Below, one piece after another: positions 1-7,235 of a stretch of DNA of 29,437 nt. The position numbers and the translations under genes are program-made. The notes beneath the pieces are model-generated. The model was not told where the DNA came from and made no database searches. It saw only the letters and a list, made by a program, of their open reading frames with translations. Position 1 is the first letter of the stretch. Each line of letters starts with the position of its first letter. The stretch comes from an uncultured Ignavibacteria bacterium (GTDB lineage Bacteria; Bacteroidota; Ignavibacteria; Tepidaquicellales; Tepidaquicellaceae): contig CALEVL010000107.1 of the NCBI GenBank assembly GCA_937924675.1, forward strand, positions 1-29,437, given 5' to 3'.

Positions 1-147
1 AAAGAATAATTGCTCGTTCACAAACTCCGGTTTGTGAACGCACTTGCAAAATGAAACTCCGTTTCATGTTACTCAAAGAATAATAGCTCTTTCACAAACT
101 CCGGTTTGTGAACGCACTTGTAAATGAAACTCCGTTTCATGTTACTT
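1..147. repeat. Two tandem copies of a ~74-bp double-hairpin repeat
   Basis: Copy 1 (1-74) and copy 2 (75-147) are nearly identical. Each carries two hairpins. The larger has arms around TTCACAAAC/GTTTGTGAA and a TCCG loop (15-40 with an 11-bp stem; 91-112 with a 9-bp stem). The smaller has arms ATGAAAC/GTTTCAT and a TCC loop (51-67 and 124-140). Both hairpins share the core AAACTCCG. No long T-run follows, so these are not textbook intrinsic terminators. They lie beyond the end of the Moco operon and may continue to the left of the window. A REP-like dispersed element is the simplest reading. Confidence 0.85.
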
Positions 148-193
148 AAAATATAACTAACGCTCTTGCTGATGTTCAGAGCATAACGATATT

Positions 194-220
194 ACCAACA
201 AAGATGCTTTAGTTGTTGGT
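194..220. other. Inverted repeat downstream of the Moco operon
   Basis: ACCAACAA (194-201) and TTGTTGGT (213-220) form an 8-bp perfect stem with an 11-nt loop, 77 bp past the moaC-mogA stop codon. On the minus strand no U-run follows the hairpin, so it could be a factor-dependent end or a processing structure but is not a convincing intrinsic terminator. Confidence 0.4.
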
Positions 221-296
221 CACGCTCAATGAGTTCGATCCTGTTCTTGCTATTTAAGAGAGTCGCAACTTTCAGAAAACTAAGTTCCTGTGTTGG

Positions 297-1211
297 CTAT
301 TGCAAATGAGGCAGTGAATCCATTATTCTGAAAATATGCAATATATAAGGAAACAAAGCATCCATGCTTTCGCGTGCTCCTTTTGTTGAACCGGGTAAAG
401 CAATCACAAGCGATTTTCCTATTAATCCGGCTATGCTTCTTGAAAGCATGGCATAAGGAGTTAATTCCTGACCATAACTTCGCATTGCTTCAGATATTCC
501 GGGTATTTCCCGCTCCAGCAGTGGCTTCACTGCTTCATGCGTTACATCCCGCGGCGAAAGTCCGGTACCACCCGTGATAACAATTATGTCAATATTTTCC
601 TGAACAAAGCTTCTAATTCTTTCTCTGATTATATCCGTTTCATCGGGTATGATTATATAATCCTTCACTTCTACTTCGCTGTCTTCCAGTTTTTTAATAA
701 CAGCTTTTCCGGCAGTATCTTGTTTCTCACCCTTGGATATGCTGTCGGAACATACAATTACTGCCGAAGAAAGAGCCCGTTCTTGTTTTTCATTGTATTG
801 TGAACGGCCTCCTTTTTTTTCAATCAGTTTTATACCGGTGATTTCAATTTCCTTGTCAATGGGTTTAAGCATGTCATAGATAGTCAGAGCGGCAATGCTT
901 GCGCCGTGCATTGCCTCAACTTCCACTCCGGTTCTGTATATTGAGTGAACTTCGGTTTCAATAATTAAGCTGAGTCCTTCGATTCTATGCCTGACAACAG
1001 CATGCTCAACTGGCAACGGGTGGCAGTCAGGTATCATGTCGCTAGTCCTTTTTATTGCAAAGAGCCCTGCAACTCTGCTTGATTCAAGAACATTGCCTTT
1101 TGGCACTGTTCCGTTGACAACAGCATCTATTGTTTCTTTCCTGCTGACGTTTACAATTGCTTGTGCAGTTGCTCTCCTGTGAGTTCTTACCTTGCGGGTT
1201 ATGTCATTCAT
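297..1211 (-). CDS. moaCB: Bifunctional MoaC-MogA fusion, molybdenum cofactor biosynthesis
   Basis: The 304-residue protein has two domains. Residues ~1-140 are MoaC (cyclic pyranopterin monophosphate synthase), with the IPDCHPLP motif at 60-67, RTGVEVEA at 93-100 and the DKE...KKGGRS segment at 119-137. Residues ~147-300 are a MogA/MoaB-type domain (molybdopterin adenylyltransferase), with SDS at 155-157 and TGGTG at 213-217. The protein would act in the cytoplasm both at the first steps (with MoaA) and at adenylylation of MPT before MoeA. It is the last gene of the minus-strand Moco operon, 21 bp after moaE. No separate mogA is visible in the window, so the fusion probably supplies both activities. 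MoaC/MoaB fusions are known in Bacteroidota relatives. The ATG start gives a complete MoaC N-terminus. Confidence 0.93.
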   Translation of the reverse strand: MNDITRKVRTHRRATAQAIVNVSRKETIDAVVNGTVPKGNVLESSRVAGLFAIKRTSDMIPDCHPLPVEHAVVRHRIEGLSLIIETEVHSIYRTGVEVEAMHGASIAALTIYDMLKPIDKEIEITGIKLIEKKGGRSQYNEKQERALSSAVIVCSDSISKGEKQDTAGKAVIKKLEDSEVEVKDYIIIPDETDIIRERIRSFVQENIDIIVITGGTGLSPRDVTHEAVKPLLEREIPGISEAMRSYGQELTPYAMLSRSIAGLIGKSLVIALPGSTKGARESMDALFPYILHIFRIMDSLPHLQ

Positions 1212-1232
1212 TCAAGTATAGTTCATTTAAAT

Positions 1233-1676
1233 TCAATTCTGCTTCTTCCATGAAAATGATCCTTCAACAAACATCTCTTTGCCCCAAACGGGTACTTCTG
1301 CTTTTATTCTTTCAACAATATACGAACAGGCTTCGGTAGAATCTTTTCTGTGAACAGATGATGTGAAAACGAACAGGCTGATTTCGCCTGCATTTACAAG
1401 ACCGGTACTGTGGTAGATATGCATGCAGGTCAGTGAAAATCTGGAGAAAGCATCTTCTCTTATTTCACTGAATTTTTCTTCAGCCATTTCATAATATGCT
1501 GAATACTCAATTGCTGAAACTTCATTGCTTCCAATGGAATCATTTCGTACCTGACCAAGAAAGATGCTATGCGCCCCGATGTTCTTCTTATGACTGTGCT
1601 TCTCTATTGAACGGCTTATGAAATCCGGAGTTATTGCCCCGTCTACAAAGACTCCTGCCTTTTTATTGCTTTTCAT
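1233..1676 (-). CDS. moaE: Molybdopterin synthase catalytic subunit MoaE
   Basis: The 147-residue protein matches the size of MoaE, which with thiocarboxylated MoaD converts cyclic pyranopterin monophosphate to molybdopterin. Visible family motifs are GAHSIFLGQVRND (34-46), the HSTG...GE...SSVHR stretch (89-110), and RIKAEVPVWGKE near the C-terminus with Lys125 and Lys133. In E. coli the second catalytic lysine directly follows the Trp (WKRE). Here that place is Gly and the Lys is one residue later (WGKE), which may be a lineage variant. The gene begins 2 bp after moeB ends, consistent with translational coupling. MoaD is encoded two genes upstream. Confidence 0.93.
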   Translation of the reverse strand: MKSNKKAGVFVDGAITPDFISRSIEKHSHKKNIGAHSIFLGQVRNDSIGSNEVSAIEYSAYYEMAEEKFSEIREDAFSRFSLTCMHIYHSTGLVNAGEISLFVFTSSVHRKDSTEACSYIVERIKAEVPVWGKEMFVEGSFSWKKQN

Positions 1677-1678
1677 TT

Positions 1679-2794
1679 TTACTTTTGAGTTTGAAGATAT
1701 TTTCTCAATGCCTTGGCTCCTCCCTTTAGGCTGTATGCTTCAATCCCATCGTTATTTGATTGAAGAATATTGACAGCCGTTTTGCTTCTTTCTCCTGCTT
1801 CACAAAAAATAACTATCTTCTTACCGGAAATAACAGACGCGGCTCTTTCAATAAAACTGCTCATAGGAATTCTGACTGTGCCGAATTCTGCCATGTCTGC
1901 CGGTTCATGCTCTTCTCTGACATCTATGAATTCACAATCTCCTGATTTTGCAGCCGCTACAAACTCCTCGACTCCTATTTCTTTTACATCTGAATCCGGC
2001 AAAGCACAAAATCCTGAATAATCGAAACTCATGAATTCGTCTTTGTTGGCCGGCATCCCTGCTTTATCAGGGAAAGGAGTAACTCTGAATTCGTAAAAGC
2101 TTCCATAGAATGCATTGTAAGAAACAATCTTGTTTGCAAGGGGCTTGCCTGATTTGGTTACAATCTTTATTGCTTCAGCGGCCTGCATGGTACCTATGAC
2201 TCCCGGCACCACTCCAAGAACTCCCGTGTCATTGCATGAGAAAACAGAGCCGGGCTCCGGCGGTAAAGGAAACAAGTCACGATAGTTGGTCTTAATACCT
2301 TCGTTGCAATCATCCAAGTTGAAAACTCCTGCCTGACCTTCAAAGCCAAGCACAGCACCATAAATCAGCGGCTTATCTACTATGCAGCATGCATCATTAA
2401 TTAAATATCGCGATGCAAAATTGTCGGTGCAATCAATGACAACATCAAATCTGCTGAAAAGCTCTATGGCATTATCATTTGATATTTTTCCGCTGAAGAC
2501 TTCAATATCTATTTCAGAATTTATGAGCTTAAGATTTCTTGCGGCAGTCTCTGCCTTGGGCTGTCCGCAGTCGGATTCTTTGTACAGAACTTGTCTTTGA
2601 ATGTTGGTTAAATCAACTTTGTCAAAATCCGCAATGCATATTGTTCCTGCACCCGCTGCAGCCAGATACATCAAAGCCGGGCAACCAAGTCCTCCTGCTC
2701 CGGCGACAAGGATCTTTGAATTTAGCAAACGCGTTTGTGCTTCCTCACCGAAGTTTCTCAAAATAATCTGTCTGTTGTATCTGCCGGAATTCAT
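1679..2794 (-). CDS. moeB: MoeB-type MoaD adenylyltransferase with C-terminal rhodanese domain
   Basis: The 371-residue protein carries a ThiF/E1-like domain (~1-245) that adenylates the C-terminal Gly-Gly of MoaD, followed by a rhodanese domain (~265-368). E1 features are GAGGLG at 32-37, NIQRQ, DCTDN and GFEGQ. The rhodanese loop CEAGERSK carries the sulfur-acceptor Cys331. Activation and sulfur transfer are thus joined in one chain, as in eukaryotic MOCS3. The two CxxC zinc pairs of E. coli MoeB are missing: the first region reads NYRDLFP without cysteines. Zinc-less MoeB/ThiF relatives are common in Bacteroidota, so this is probably not loss of function. The gene sits 15 bp after moaD, its substrate. 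Confidence 0.9.
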   Translation of the reverse strand: MNSGRYNRQIILRNFGEEAQTRLLNSKILVAGAGGLGCPALMYLAAAGAGTICIADFDKVDLTNIQRQVLYKESDCGQPKAETAARNLKLINSEIDIEVFSGKISNDNAIELFSRFDVVIDCTDNFASRYLINDACCIVDKPLIYGAVLGFEGQAGVFNLDDCNEGIKTNYRDLFPLPPEPGSVFSCNDTGVLGVVPGVIGTMQAAEAIKIVTKSGKPLANKIVSYNAFYGSFYEFRVTPFPDKAGMPANKDEFMSFDYSGFCALPDSDVKEIGVEEFVAAAKSGDCEFIDVREEHEPADMAEFGTVRIPMSSFIERAASVISGKKIVIFCEAGERSKTAVNILQSNNDGIEAYSLKGGAKALRKYLQTQK

Positions 2795-2809
2795 TTGCGG
2801 TTCTGCTTT

Positions 2810-3043
2810 TTATCCGCCTGAAAACGGTGGCAACAAAGCAACAGTATCATTGTCATTAAACTTTTCGTTCCCGTGTATCAGTCTGCGGTTCACTGCTATC
2901 GAATACTTGACAGATTTGAGCTGTGGATAATTGCCTTCAAGATAAATCCTGAGATTGTCCGCATTCTCTATATCCTGTGATTCCCATTCAGTACTTCCTG
3001 CAATTTCTGCAATCTGCCCGAATGCAAGAATATTAATTTTCAA
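2810..3043 (-). CDS. moaD: MoaD, sulfur-carrier subunit of molybdopterin synthase
   Basis: This 77-residue ubiquitin-like protein ends in PPFSGG, the di-glycine tail that is adenylated by MoeB and thiocarboxylated before use by MoaE. The N-terminus KINILAFGQIAEIAG is typical of MoaD. The start must be TTG at 3043: no in-frame ATG exists between an upstream stop codon and the conserved N-terminus. It begins one base after the mobA stop codon and is followed closely by moeB. Length and tail are exactly as expected. Confidence 0.92.
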   Translation of the reverse strand: MKINILAFGQIAEIAGSTEWESQDIENADNLRIYLEGNYPQLKSVKYSIAVNRRLIHGNEKFNDNDTVALLPPFSGG

Positions 3044-3044
3044 A

Positions 3045-3626
3045 TTAGATTTCCCGATTTACTTTCTTAATGTCTGTTGGTGAGTTCATATTAGCAAATA
3101 TCTTTTCATTAAAAAATTCACAAGAGTCAACATCAACAAGTTTACAGTCAAAGAATGTTACGAGCGTTTCAATCTTATTAATTCCTCCGGCAACGAGTTC
3201 TTCCCATTTGGCTAAGCAGGAAGTATCATAAACTCCAAACAAAGGCTGCATCCTGCCATCGAATACAGGAACGGTAATTTCCGCTTCAGCAGAGCGTTCG
3301 ATTATATAACGAACGGCTGATGATGTGATGAACGGCATATCGCAGGCAGTTATAAAATTTTTTTCATACGCGCTGTGAAACAATGCGGAATGAATTCCCC
3401 CCGCCGGTCCTTTATTGCTTATCCTGTCATTTATGATTTCAACACCGAGACCTTCATAACAAATGTTGCCTGTTACAATTACAATCTTCGGAAACACAGA
3501 ACTAAGAACTCTTATTGCATATTCAGCCAGTTGCTTTCCTTTGAATTGCATCAATCCTTTGTCTTCTCCCATCCTTGAACTCTTGCCTCCGGCAAGTAAA
3601 TATGCTCCTGCGTTTATCATATTCAT
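3045..3626 (-). CDS. mobA: Molybdenum cofactor guanylyltransferase MobA
   Basis: The 193-residue nucleotidyltransferase joins GMP from GTP to Mo-molybdopterin to make (bis-)MGD. The N-terminal signature LLAGGKSSRMGEDKG binds GTP, and ACDMPF near the middle supplies the metal-binding Asp. NarG, encoded 4.5 kb away on the other strand, belongs to the DMSO-reductase family and needs bis-MGD, so this gene links the Moco operon directly to nitrate respiration. Two start codons are possible (residues 1 and 3). The gene lies 7 bp past the neighbouring transporter gene. Confidence 0.92.
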   Translation of the reverse strand: MNMINAGAYLLAGGKSSRMGEDKGLMQFKGKQLAEYAIRVLSSVFPKIVIVTGNICYEGLGVEIINDRISNKGPAGGIHSALFHSAYEKNFITACDMPFITSSAVRYIIERSAEAEITVPVFDGRMQPLFGVYDTSCLAKWEELVAGGINKIETLVTFFDCKLVDVDSCEFFNEKIFANMNSPTDIKKVNREI

Positions 3627-3633
3627 TGAGTTA

Positions 3634-4368
3634 TCAAATGCTCAACAGTTTAATTGATGCTATCAGAAGAACCAGTGCAAGTATTTTTTTCAGAAATCCG
3701 CTGTTGAATTTTCTTGAACCAAGATATGATCCTAAGATGCCTCCGGCAATTGCAAAAGTCACGGGCCAGATCAAGTTTGTTTCAATTGTACCTCCGCCGG
3801 CAAGAGTACCTGCAAGCCCGGCGATGGAATTTACAAGAATGAAAAGAGAAGAGACCGCGGCAGTTTGCTTCATATCTGTCCAATTTAGCAACAGTAGTAT
3901 AGGGCTCAGAATGACTCCGCCTCCTATTCCAATTAATCCGGAAATAAATCCGATGCCCAGACCTATTAACAAAGAGAAAAAAATGCTGCTCTCAGATTCA
4001 GGTGTTGGGCTTTGTGTTCTTGCAAATGAAAATCTGAATACGGAAATGAGCAGTAACACTCCAAGTATCTTATTGTAAACTCCCGTGTCAACCGTGATGA
4101 GGCCTCCGGCAAAAGCTGCCGGAACAGATGCTGCCGCAAGCGGGAGAAAGAGCCGGAAATCAAAATGACCTGCGGCATAAAATTGAATAAATGCAGTAAG
4201 CGATACAAGAATGTTAAGAATGAGTGCTGTCTGTCTCATTTCAGAAGTTCCGTAAGAAAAGAGTGCCATGATTGCAAGGTAACCGCTTGCACCGCCATGC
4301 CCAACTGATGCATATAAAAACGATACAGTCAAGATAAGAGCATAAAACAGTGTATCTTCAGCGTACAT
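3634..4368 (-). CDS. TSUP (TauE/SafE) family membrane transporter
   Basis: This 244-residue integral membrane protein has about eight hydrophobic helices and the family signature ASVGHGGASGYLA near the N-terminus, repeated in degenerate form in the second half (LIGIGGGVILSP). TSUP proteins move sulfite, sulfoacetate and other small anions or organosulfur compounds. The substrate here cannot be read from sequence. The placement between moeA and mobA is suggestive: sulfite efflux, sulfur supply for MoaD or molybdate handling are all possible. An open frame continues upstream to a TTG at 4392, but the ATG at 4368 gives a sensible start just before the first helix. Confidence 0.85.
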   Translation of the reverse strand: MYAEDTLFYALILTVSFLYASVGHGGASGYLAIMALFSYGTSEMRQTALILNILVSLTAFIQFYAAGHFDFRLFLPLAAASVPAAFAGGLITVDTGVYNKILGVLLLISVFRFSFARTQSPTPESESSIFFSLLIGLGIGFISGLIGIGGGVILSPILLLLNWTDMKQTAAVSSLFILVNSIAGLAGTLAGGGTIETNLIWPVTFAIAGGILGSYLGSRKFNSGFLKKILALVLLIASIKLLSI

Positions 4369-4440
4369 CACAACTCGAATAATTGATGCCAATTCTACAC
4401 TGCGGAATTACTAACGCAAATCTGAAGCGGAAACTCTTAC

Positions 4441-5613
4441 TCATACAATCATCCTCACTGTGACGGGCTCGCCTTTTTGAATAAGATTTTTATCTCCTGA
4501 AAGTTCAATCATACAGTCTGCATCTGAAAAAGAATTAAGCATATAACTTTCCTGGTGAGAGAGAATCTCTACTTCTTCGCCGGCTGTCCGGCCTTTCAGA
4601 AAAAGAGTCAGGTCATTTTTCCGGTAATAATCGGAGCTAAGTTTTAAAGTGAAAGTCTTAAAGTATTCCCTCCCGGTTATTATGCCAATGGCAGGAACAA
4701 CATAATTGTAGAAGCAAGACAATACAGCGGCAGGATTTCCCGGCAGCGCGAAGATTAACTTGTCATCAAGCTTGCCAAAATAGAATGGCTTTCCGGGTTT
4801 TTGCTTCACTTTGTGAAATATGGTTCTCACGCCGTTTGATTCCAAAACTTCTTTTACGAGATCATAATCACCGACTGATATACCTCCCGTAATAATTATG
4901 ATGTTGCTTTCTTTTGCATTCAAGAAGGTACTTTCAATTGCAGACAACGTATCATCTGCAAAACCAACATAAGCCGGCTCTATGTCTACTTGATTGAGTG
5001 CGGCAATTAAACCGAAAGAATTCGATTCGAAAATTTTTCCTTCCGTAAGTTTTTCACCCGGCTTTACAAGTTCTTTTCCTGTTATAATCAAACTAACGTC
5101 CGGCTTTGAAAAGACCGTAACTTCAGTAATTCCCGTGCCTGCAAGAAATGAAACAGCGGCCGGTGTAAGCAGACTGCCTCTTTTAAGCAAGAGCTGACCA
5201 CTGTGTGTTTGGGATCCTTTTTTTCTGACATTGCTGCCTCTGTCTAGCTTGTCATCGCGAATTACAACTTCATCTTCATGCCGCTCAACCTTCTCTTGCA
5301 TCACAACTGTATCAGCACCGGGAGGAACACAACCTCCGGTAAAAATTCTCAAGCAGGTTCCTGTCTCCAGGGAGGAGTTATAAAATGCTCCTGCCTGAAT
5401 TTCACCTGCAACCTTGAGTGGTTGCGATAAAATGCTGTCAAATGAAAAACAGTAACCGTCCATAGCTGACTGGTCAAAGGGAGGCGTGTCTATAAGTGAA
5501 ACAGGTTGAACAGCCAAAACATATCCGAATGCTTTTTGCAAAGGGATAATTTCGGTTACTTGCTGCGGACAATTATCGGATATTAGCTTTCTGGCATCTT
5601 TAACTTCAATCAT
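4441..5613 (-). CDS. moeA: Molybdopterin molybdenumtransferase MoeA
   Basis: The 390-residue MoeA inserts molybdate into adenylylated molybdopterin. Recognisable motifs in order are DQSAMDGYCF (active-site region, N-terminal third), PPGADTVVMQEKVE, the MogA-like domain motif TGGISVGDYD, KPGKPFYFG and ALPGNPAAV. The C-terminal ~75 residues form the usual beta-barrel domain IV. Length is normal for the family (about 390-410). It follows moaA after 32 bp in the same operon. Confidence 0.94.
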   Translation of the reverse strand: MIEVKDARKLISDNCPQQVTEIIPLQKAFGYVLAVQPVSLIDTPPFDQSAMDGYCFSFDSILSQPLKVAGEIQAGAFYNSSLETGTCLRIFTGGCVPPGADTVVMQEKVERHEDEVVIRDDKLDRGSNVRKKGSQTHSGQLLLKRGSLLTPAAVSFLAGTGITEVTVFSKPDVSLIITGKELVKPGEKLTEGKIFESNSFGLIAALNQVDIEPAYVGFADDTLSAIESTFLNAKESNIIIITGGISVGDYDLVKEVLESNGVRTIFHKVKQKPGKPFYFGKLDDKLIFALPGNPAAVLSCFYNYVVPAIGIITGREYFKTFTLKLSSDYYRKNDLTLFLKGRTAGEEVEILSHQESYMLNSFSDADCMIELSGDKNLIQKGEPVTVRMIV

Positions 5614-5645
5614 AATATAAGTCCGGTAAAAATATTGTCATCAAG

Positions 5646-6626
5646 TCAACCGCCAATGCTGAACATGCTTCTGTTGGAAATTGTTGCGGCATCTATTTCT
5701 TTGTATTCAGTTGAAAGTTGCCCGCCCAAAGCTTCTTCCTTTGAAAAGACGCAAGACTTTATGAGTCCGGAAATGTCTTTGCCTGATCTAAGAGCGCCAA
5801 GCAAGTCAACTTCATTCTTAGAGAAAAGACAGTTTTTCATTTTTCCGTCAGCCGTTAGTCTCATCCTGTTGCAGCTGCTGCAAAATGGCGAGCTCATAGT
5901 GCTTATCACCGCAAAAGTTCCTTTGAATCCTTCCACTCTGAACTTCTTAGCCGTCTCATGTTTTTCGTCTTCAAGTCTGTCGAATCTGAAAGACTTCTCA
6001 GCAAGCTCAAGCATTTCTTCATACCTGAATACTTTTTCGACATCCCACTTATTACCCGAAAAGGGCATAAATTCAATAAAGCGTATATGCACAGGAACAT
6101 TGCGTGTCCACTCAATAAAATTAATGATCTCAGTTTCGTTGACTCCCCGCATTATCACAGCATTGACCTTCACGTGAAATCCCTTATCTATAAACATGTG
6201 AATGTTTTCCCAAACTCTCTCGAAGTAATTCCTTTTTGTTATCTCTCTGAACCGGTCTGCCTTGAGTGAATCAAGACTGAAGTTCAGGGAATTTATTCCT
6301 GCATTTTCGAAGACATCTGTAAATCTGTGAACAAGTGAGCCGTTAGTAGTTATCGTCAGTTTAGCCGGCAGTTTCGAGAGCATGAGTATGATATCAGCTG
6401 CATCATCTCTGAGCAACGGCTCTCCACCGGTTAGTCGTATCTTGCAAACACCCTGATTTACAAACTCAGTGGCAATGGCGGCGATTTCTTCAAGCTGCAT
6501 AAGATGTTCCGCAGGCATCCATTTCTCAGAGCATTCTGGCATGCAGTATGAACAATTAAAATTGCATACGTCTGTAAGAGAAATGCGAAGGTAGTTATGT
6601 ATTCTTCCGAAGCTGTCAGTAAGCAT
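5646..6626 (-). CDS. moaA: GTP 3',8-cyclase MoaA (radical SAM)
   Basis: The 326-residue radical SAM enzyme starts Moco synthesis by rearranging GTP for MoaC. The N-terminal cluster motif CNFNCSYC has Cys21, Cys25 and Cys28. TGGEPLLR follows, then NFSLDSL, and the C-terminal substrate-binding cluster has Cys249, Cys252 and Cys266 (CSSCNRMR...NC). The chain ends in the conserved Gly-Gly that is needed for catalysis in this family. It is the first gene of the Moco operon. Its upstream region is the 609-bp divergent stretch shared with the nar operon, so coordinated control is plausible. Confidence 0.95.
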   Translation of the reverse strand: MLTDSFGRIHNYLRISLTDVCNFNCSYCMPECSEKWMPAEHLMQLEEIAAIATEFVNQGVCKIRLTGGEPLLRDDAADIILMLSKLPAKLTITTNGSLVHRFTDVFENAGINSLNFSLDSLKADRFREITKRNYFERVWENIHMFIDKGFHVKVNAVIMRGVNETEIINFIEWTRNVPVHIRFIEFMPFSGNKWDVEKVFRYEEMLELAEKSFRFDRLEDEKHETAKKFRVEGFKGTFAVISTMSSPFCSSCNRMRLTADGKMKNCLFSKNEVDLLGALRSGKDISGLIKSCVFSKEEALGGQLSTEYKEIDAATISNRSMFSIGG

Positions 6627-6648
6627 TGCAGGAAAATGAAATTGATAA

Positions 6649-6665
6649 CCCGCATCAAGTGCGGG
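6649..6665 (-). other. Small hairpin in the moaA leader
   Basis: CCCGCA (6649-6654) and TGCGGG (6660-6665) form a 6-bp GC-rich stem with a 5-nt loop, 22 nt before the moaA start codon on the minus strand. It could influence translation of moaA. It is far smaller than the known Moco riboswitch and does not resemble it. Confidence 0.4.
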
Positions 6666-6693
6666 GTAATTTAAATTTTGGTTCTCAATTTAA

Positions 6694-6718
6694 GCATCAT
6701 TAGAATTAATTATGATGC
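6694..6718. other. AT-rich dyad next to a T-run
   Basis: GCATCAT (6694-6700) and ATGATGC (6712-6718) are perfect 7-bp arms around an 11-nt AT-only-plus-one-G spacer, followed on the plus strand by eight Ts (6720-6727). No plus-strand gene lies upstream, so an operator for moaA is at least as likely as a terminator. Confidence 0.4.
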
Positions 6719-6740
6719 ATTTTTTTTAAATCGGCAATAA

Positions 6741-6917
6741 TGCGCATTCACTCATATTATATGTAACCATGATGTGAGTCAAAAATGATTCGTTGACTCA
6801 TAATTAAAGTAACCGTAGAATAGCCTCTAAGCAAAGCCGACCAAAACGATGCATTGACTCATATTAAAAGTAACCAATTTGATTGGATAAAAAATGATTC
6901 GTTGACTCATAATCAAA
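6741..6917 (+). repeat. Four TTGACTCAT-centred direct repeats
   Basis: Four copies of a ~28-34-bp element occur at about 6741-6767, 6781-6814, 6841-6875 and 6889-6917. The consensus is GATtCgTTGACTCATA followed by (A/T)TTAAAGTAACC. Copies two and three match best. Copy one has TTCACTCAT, and copy four loses the GTAACC end. Spacings between the TTGACTCAT cores are 61 and 48 bp for the last three copies. Interspaced sequence is unrelated. The position upstream of both moaA and the nar operon fits an array of protein-binding sites. Confidence 0.8.
6775..6800. promoter_or_regulatory. Inverted repeat TGAGTCAA-N10-TTGACTCA
   Basis: TGAGTCAA at 6775-6782 faces TTGACTCA at 6793-6800 across 10 bp. 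The right arm is the core of the second direct repeat. Perfect 8-bp arms with 10-bp spacing suit a dimeric regulator binding one helical turn plus a half-site apart. Confidence 0.45.
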
Positions 6918-6998
6918 CAACTGCACATGTGAGTAAAACAATATAGGTCAGGCTTCGCTTCCGTATCAGTCCACTGTCTGGTTAGCCGGAAACTAGCT

Positions 6999-7018
6999 GA
7001 AATTCAGGAGTGAATTTC
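6999..7018. other. Perfect 8-bp hairpin with GGAG loop
   Basis: GAAATTCA (6999-7006) and TGAATTTC (7011-7018) pair perfectly around GGAG. Read on the other strand the loop is CTCC, the same core as the hairpins of the repeat at the left end of the window. No T-run follows. Confidence 0.5.
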
Positions 7019-7084
7019 CTACATAGCAAAAAGTAAGAATCACCAAATTTTTGTTGCCAATAATTTTGCATTTAGCTGTTCTTT

Positions 7085-7098
7085 TTGACTTAAGTCAA
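7085..7098. promoter_or_regulatory. Crp/Fnr-family operator TTGACTTAAGTCAA
   Basis: The site is a perfect palindrome matching the Crp/Fnr superfamily form TTGA-N6-TCAA; TTGAC-N4-GTCAA is typical of FNR/DNR/NNR-type oxygen or NO regulators. With flanking bases the symmetry extends to 16 bp (7084-7099). It is centred 144 bp before the first nar-operon start codon. A start of transcription near 7133 would place it at -41.5, the classical activating position. No regulator gene is in the window. Confidence 0.7.
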
Positions 7099-7235
7099 AG
7101 CGCGAATGAACAAGTAATTGTAATTTGCGTGAGACATTTTAATACATAAAATGAATTTGGCGACAAGAAAATGAGAGAGGGAAGCAAATTGACACACCTG
7201 TTGTATCCTGCAAGTAAACTCAAACTTCTGAATAA

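Larger units (their letters stand above)
6627..7235. promoter_or_regulatory. Divergent control region between Moco and nar operons
   Basis: No credible gene is seen in these 609 bp. They separate moaA (minus) from the nar operon (plus), so both promoters should lie here. The region contains a hairpin in the moaA leader, an AT-rich dyad next to an 8-T run, four direct repeats, a TGAGTCAA/TTGACTCA inverted pair, a tight hairpin at 6999-7018 and a perfect Crp/Fnr-like palindrome. Candidate -7 elements for the nar promoter are weak: TAATTTGC at 7121-7128 and TGAATTTG at 7152-7159. Confidence 0.7.

Noticed and set aside
196..296. In-frame open extension of about 34 codons after the moaC-mogA stop codon
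   Set aside because: A run of that length without a stop is expected by chance at a fair rate. The fusion protein already ends at its normal place and no recognisable domain lies beyond it.
6649..6665. Molybdenum-cofactor riboswitch upstream of moaA
   Set aside because: Only a 6-bp hairpin is visible. The multi-stem structure of the known riboswitch class is not present.
6741..6917. CRISPR-like repeat-spacer array
   Set aside because: There are only four copies, they are degenerate, spacer lengths are uneven, and no cas gene is nearby.
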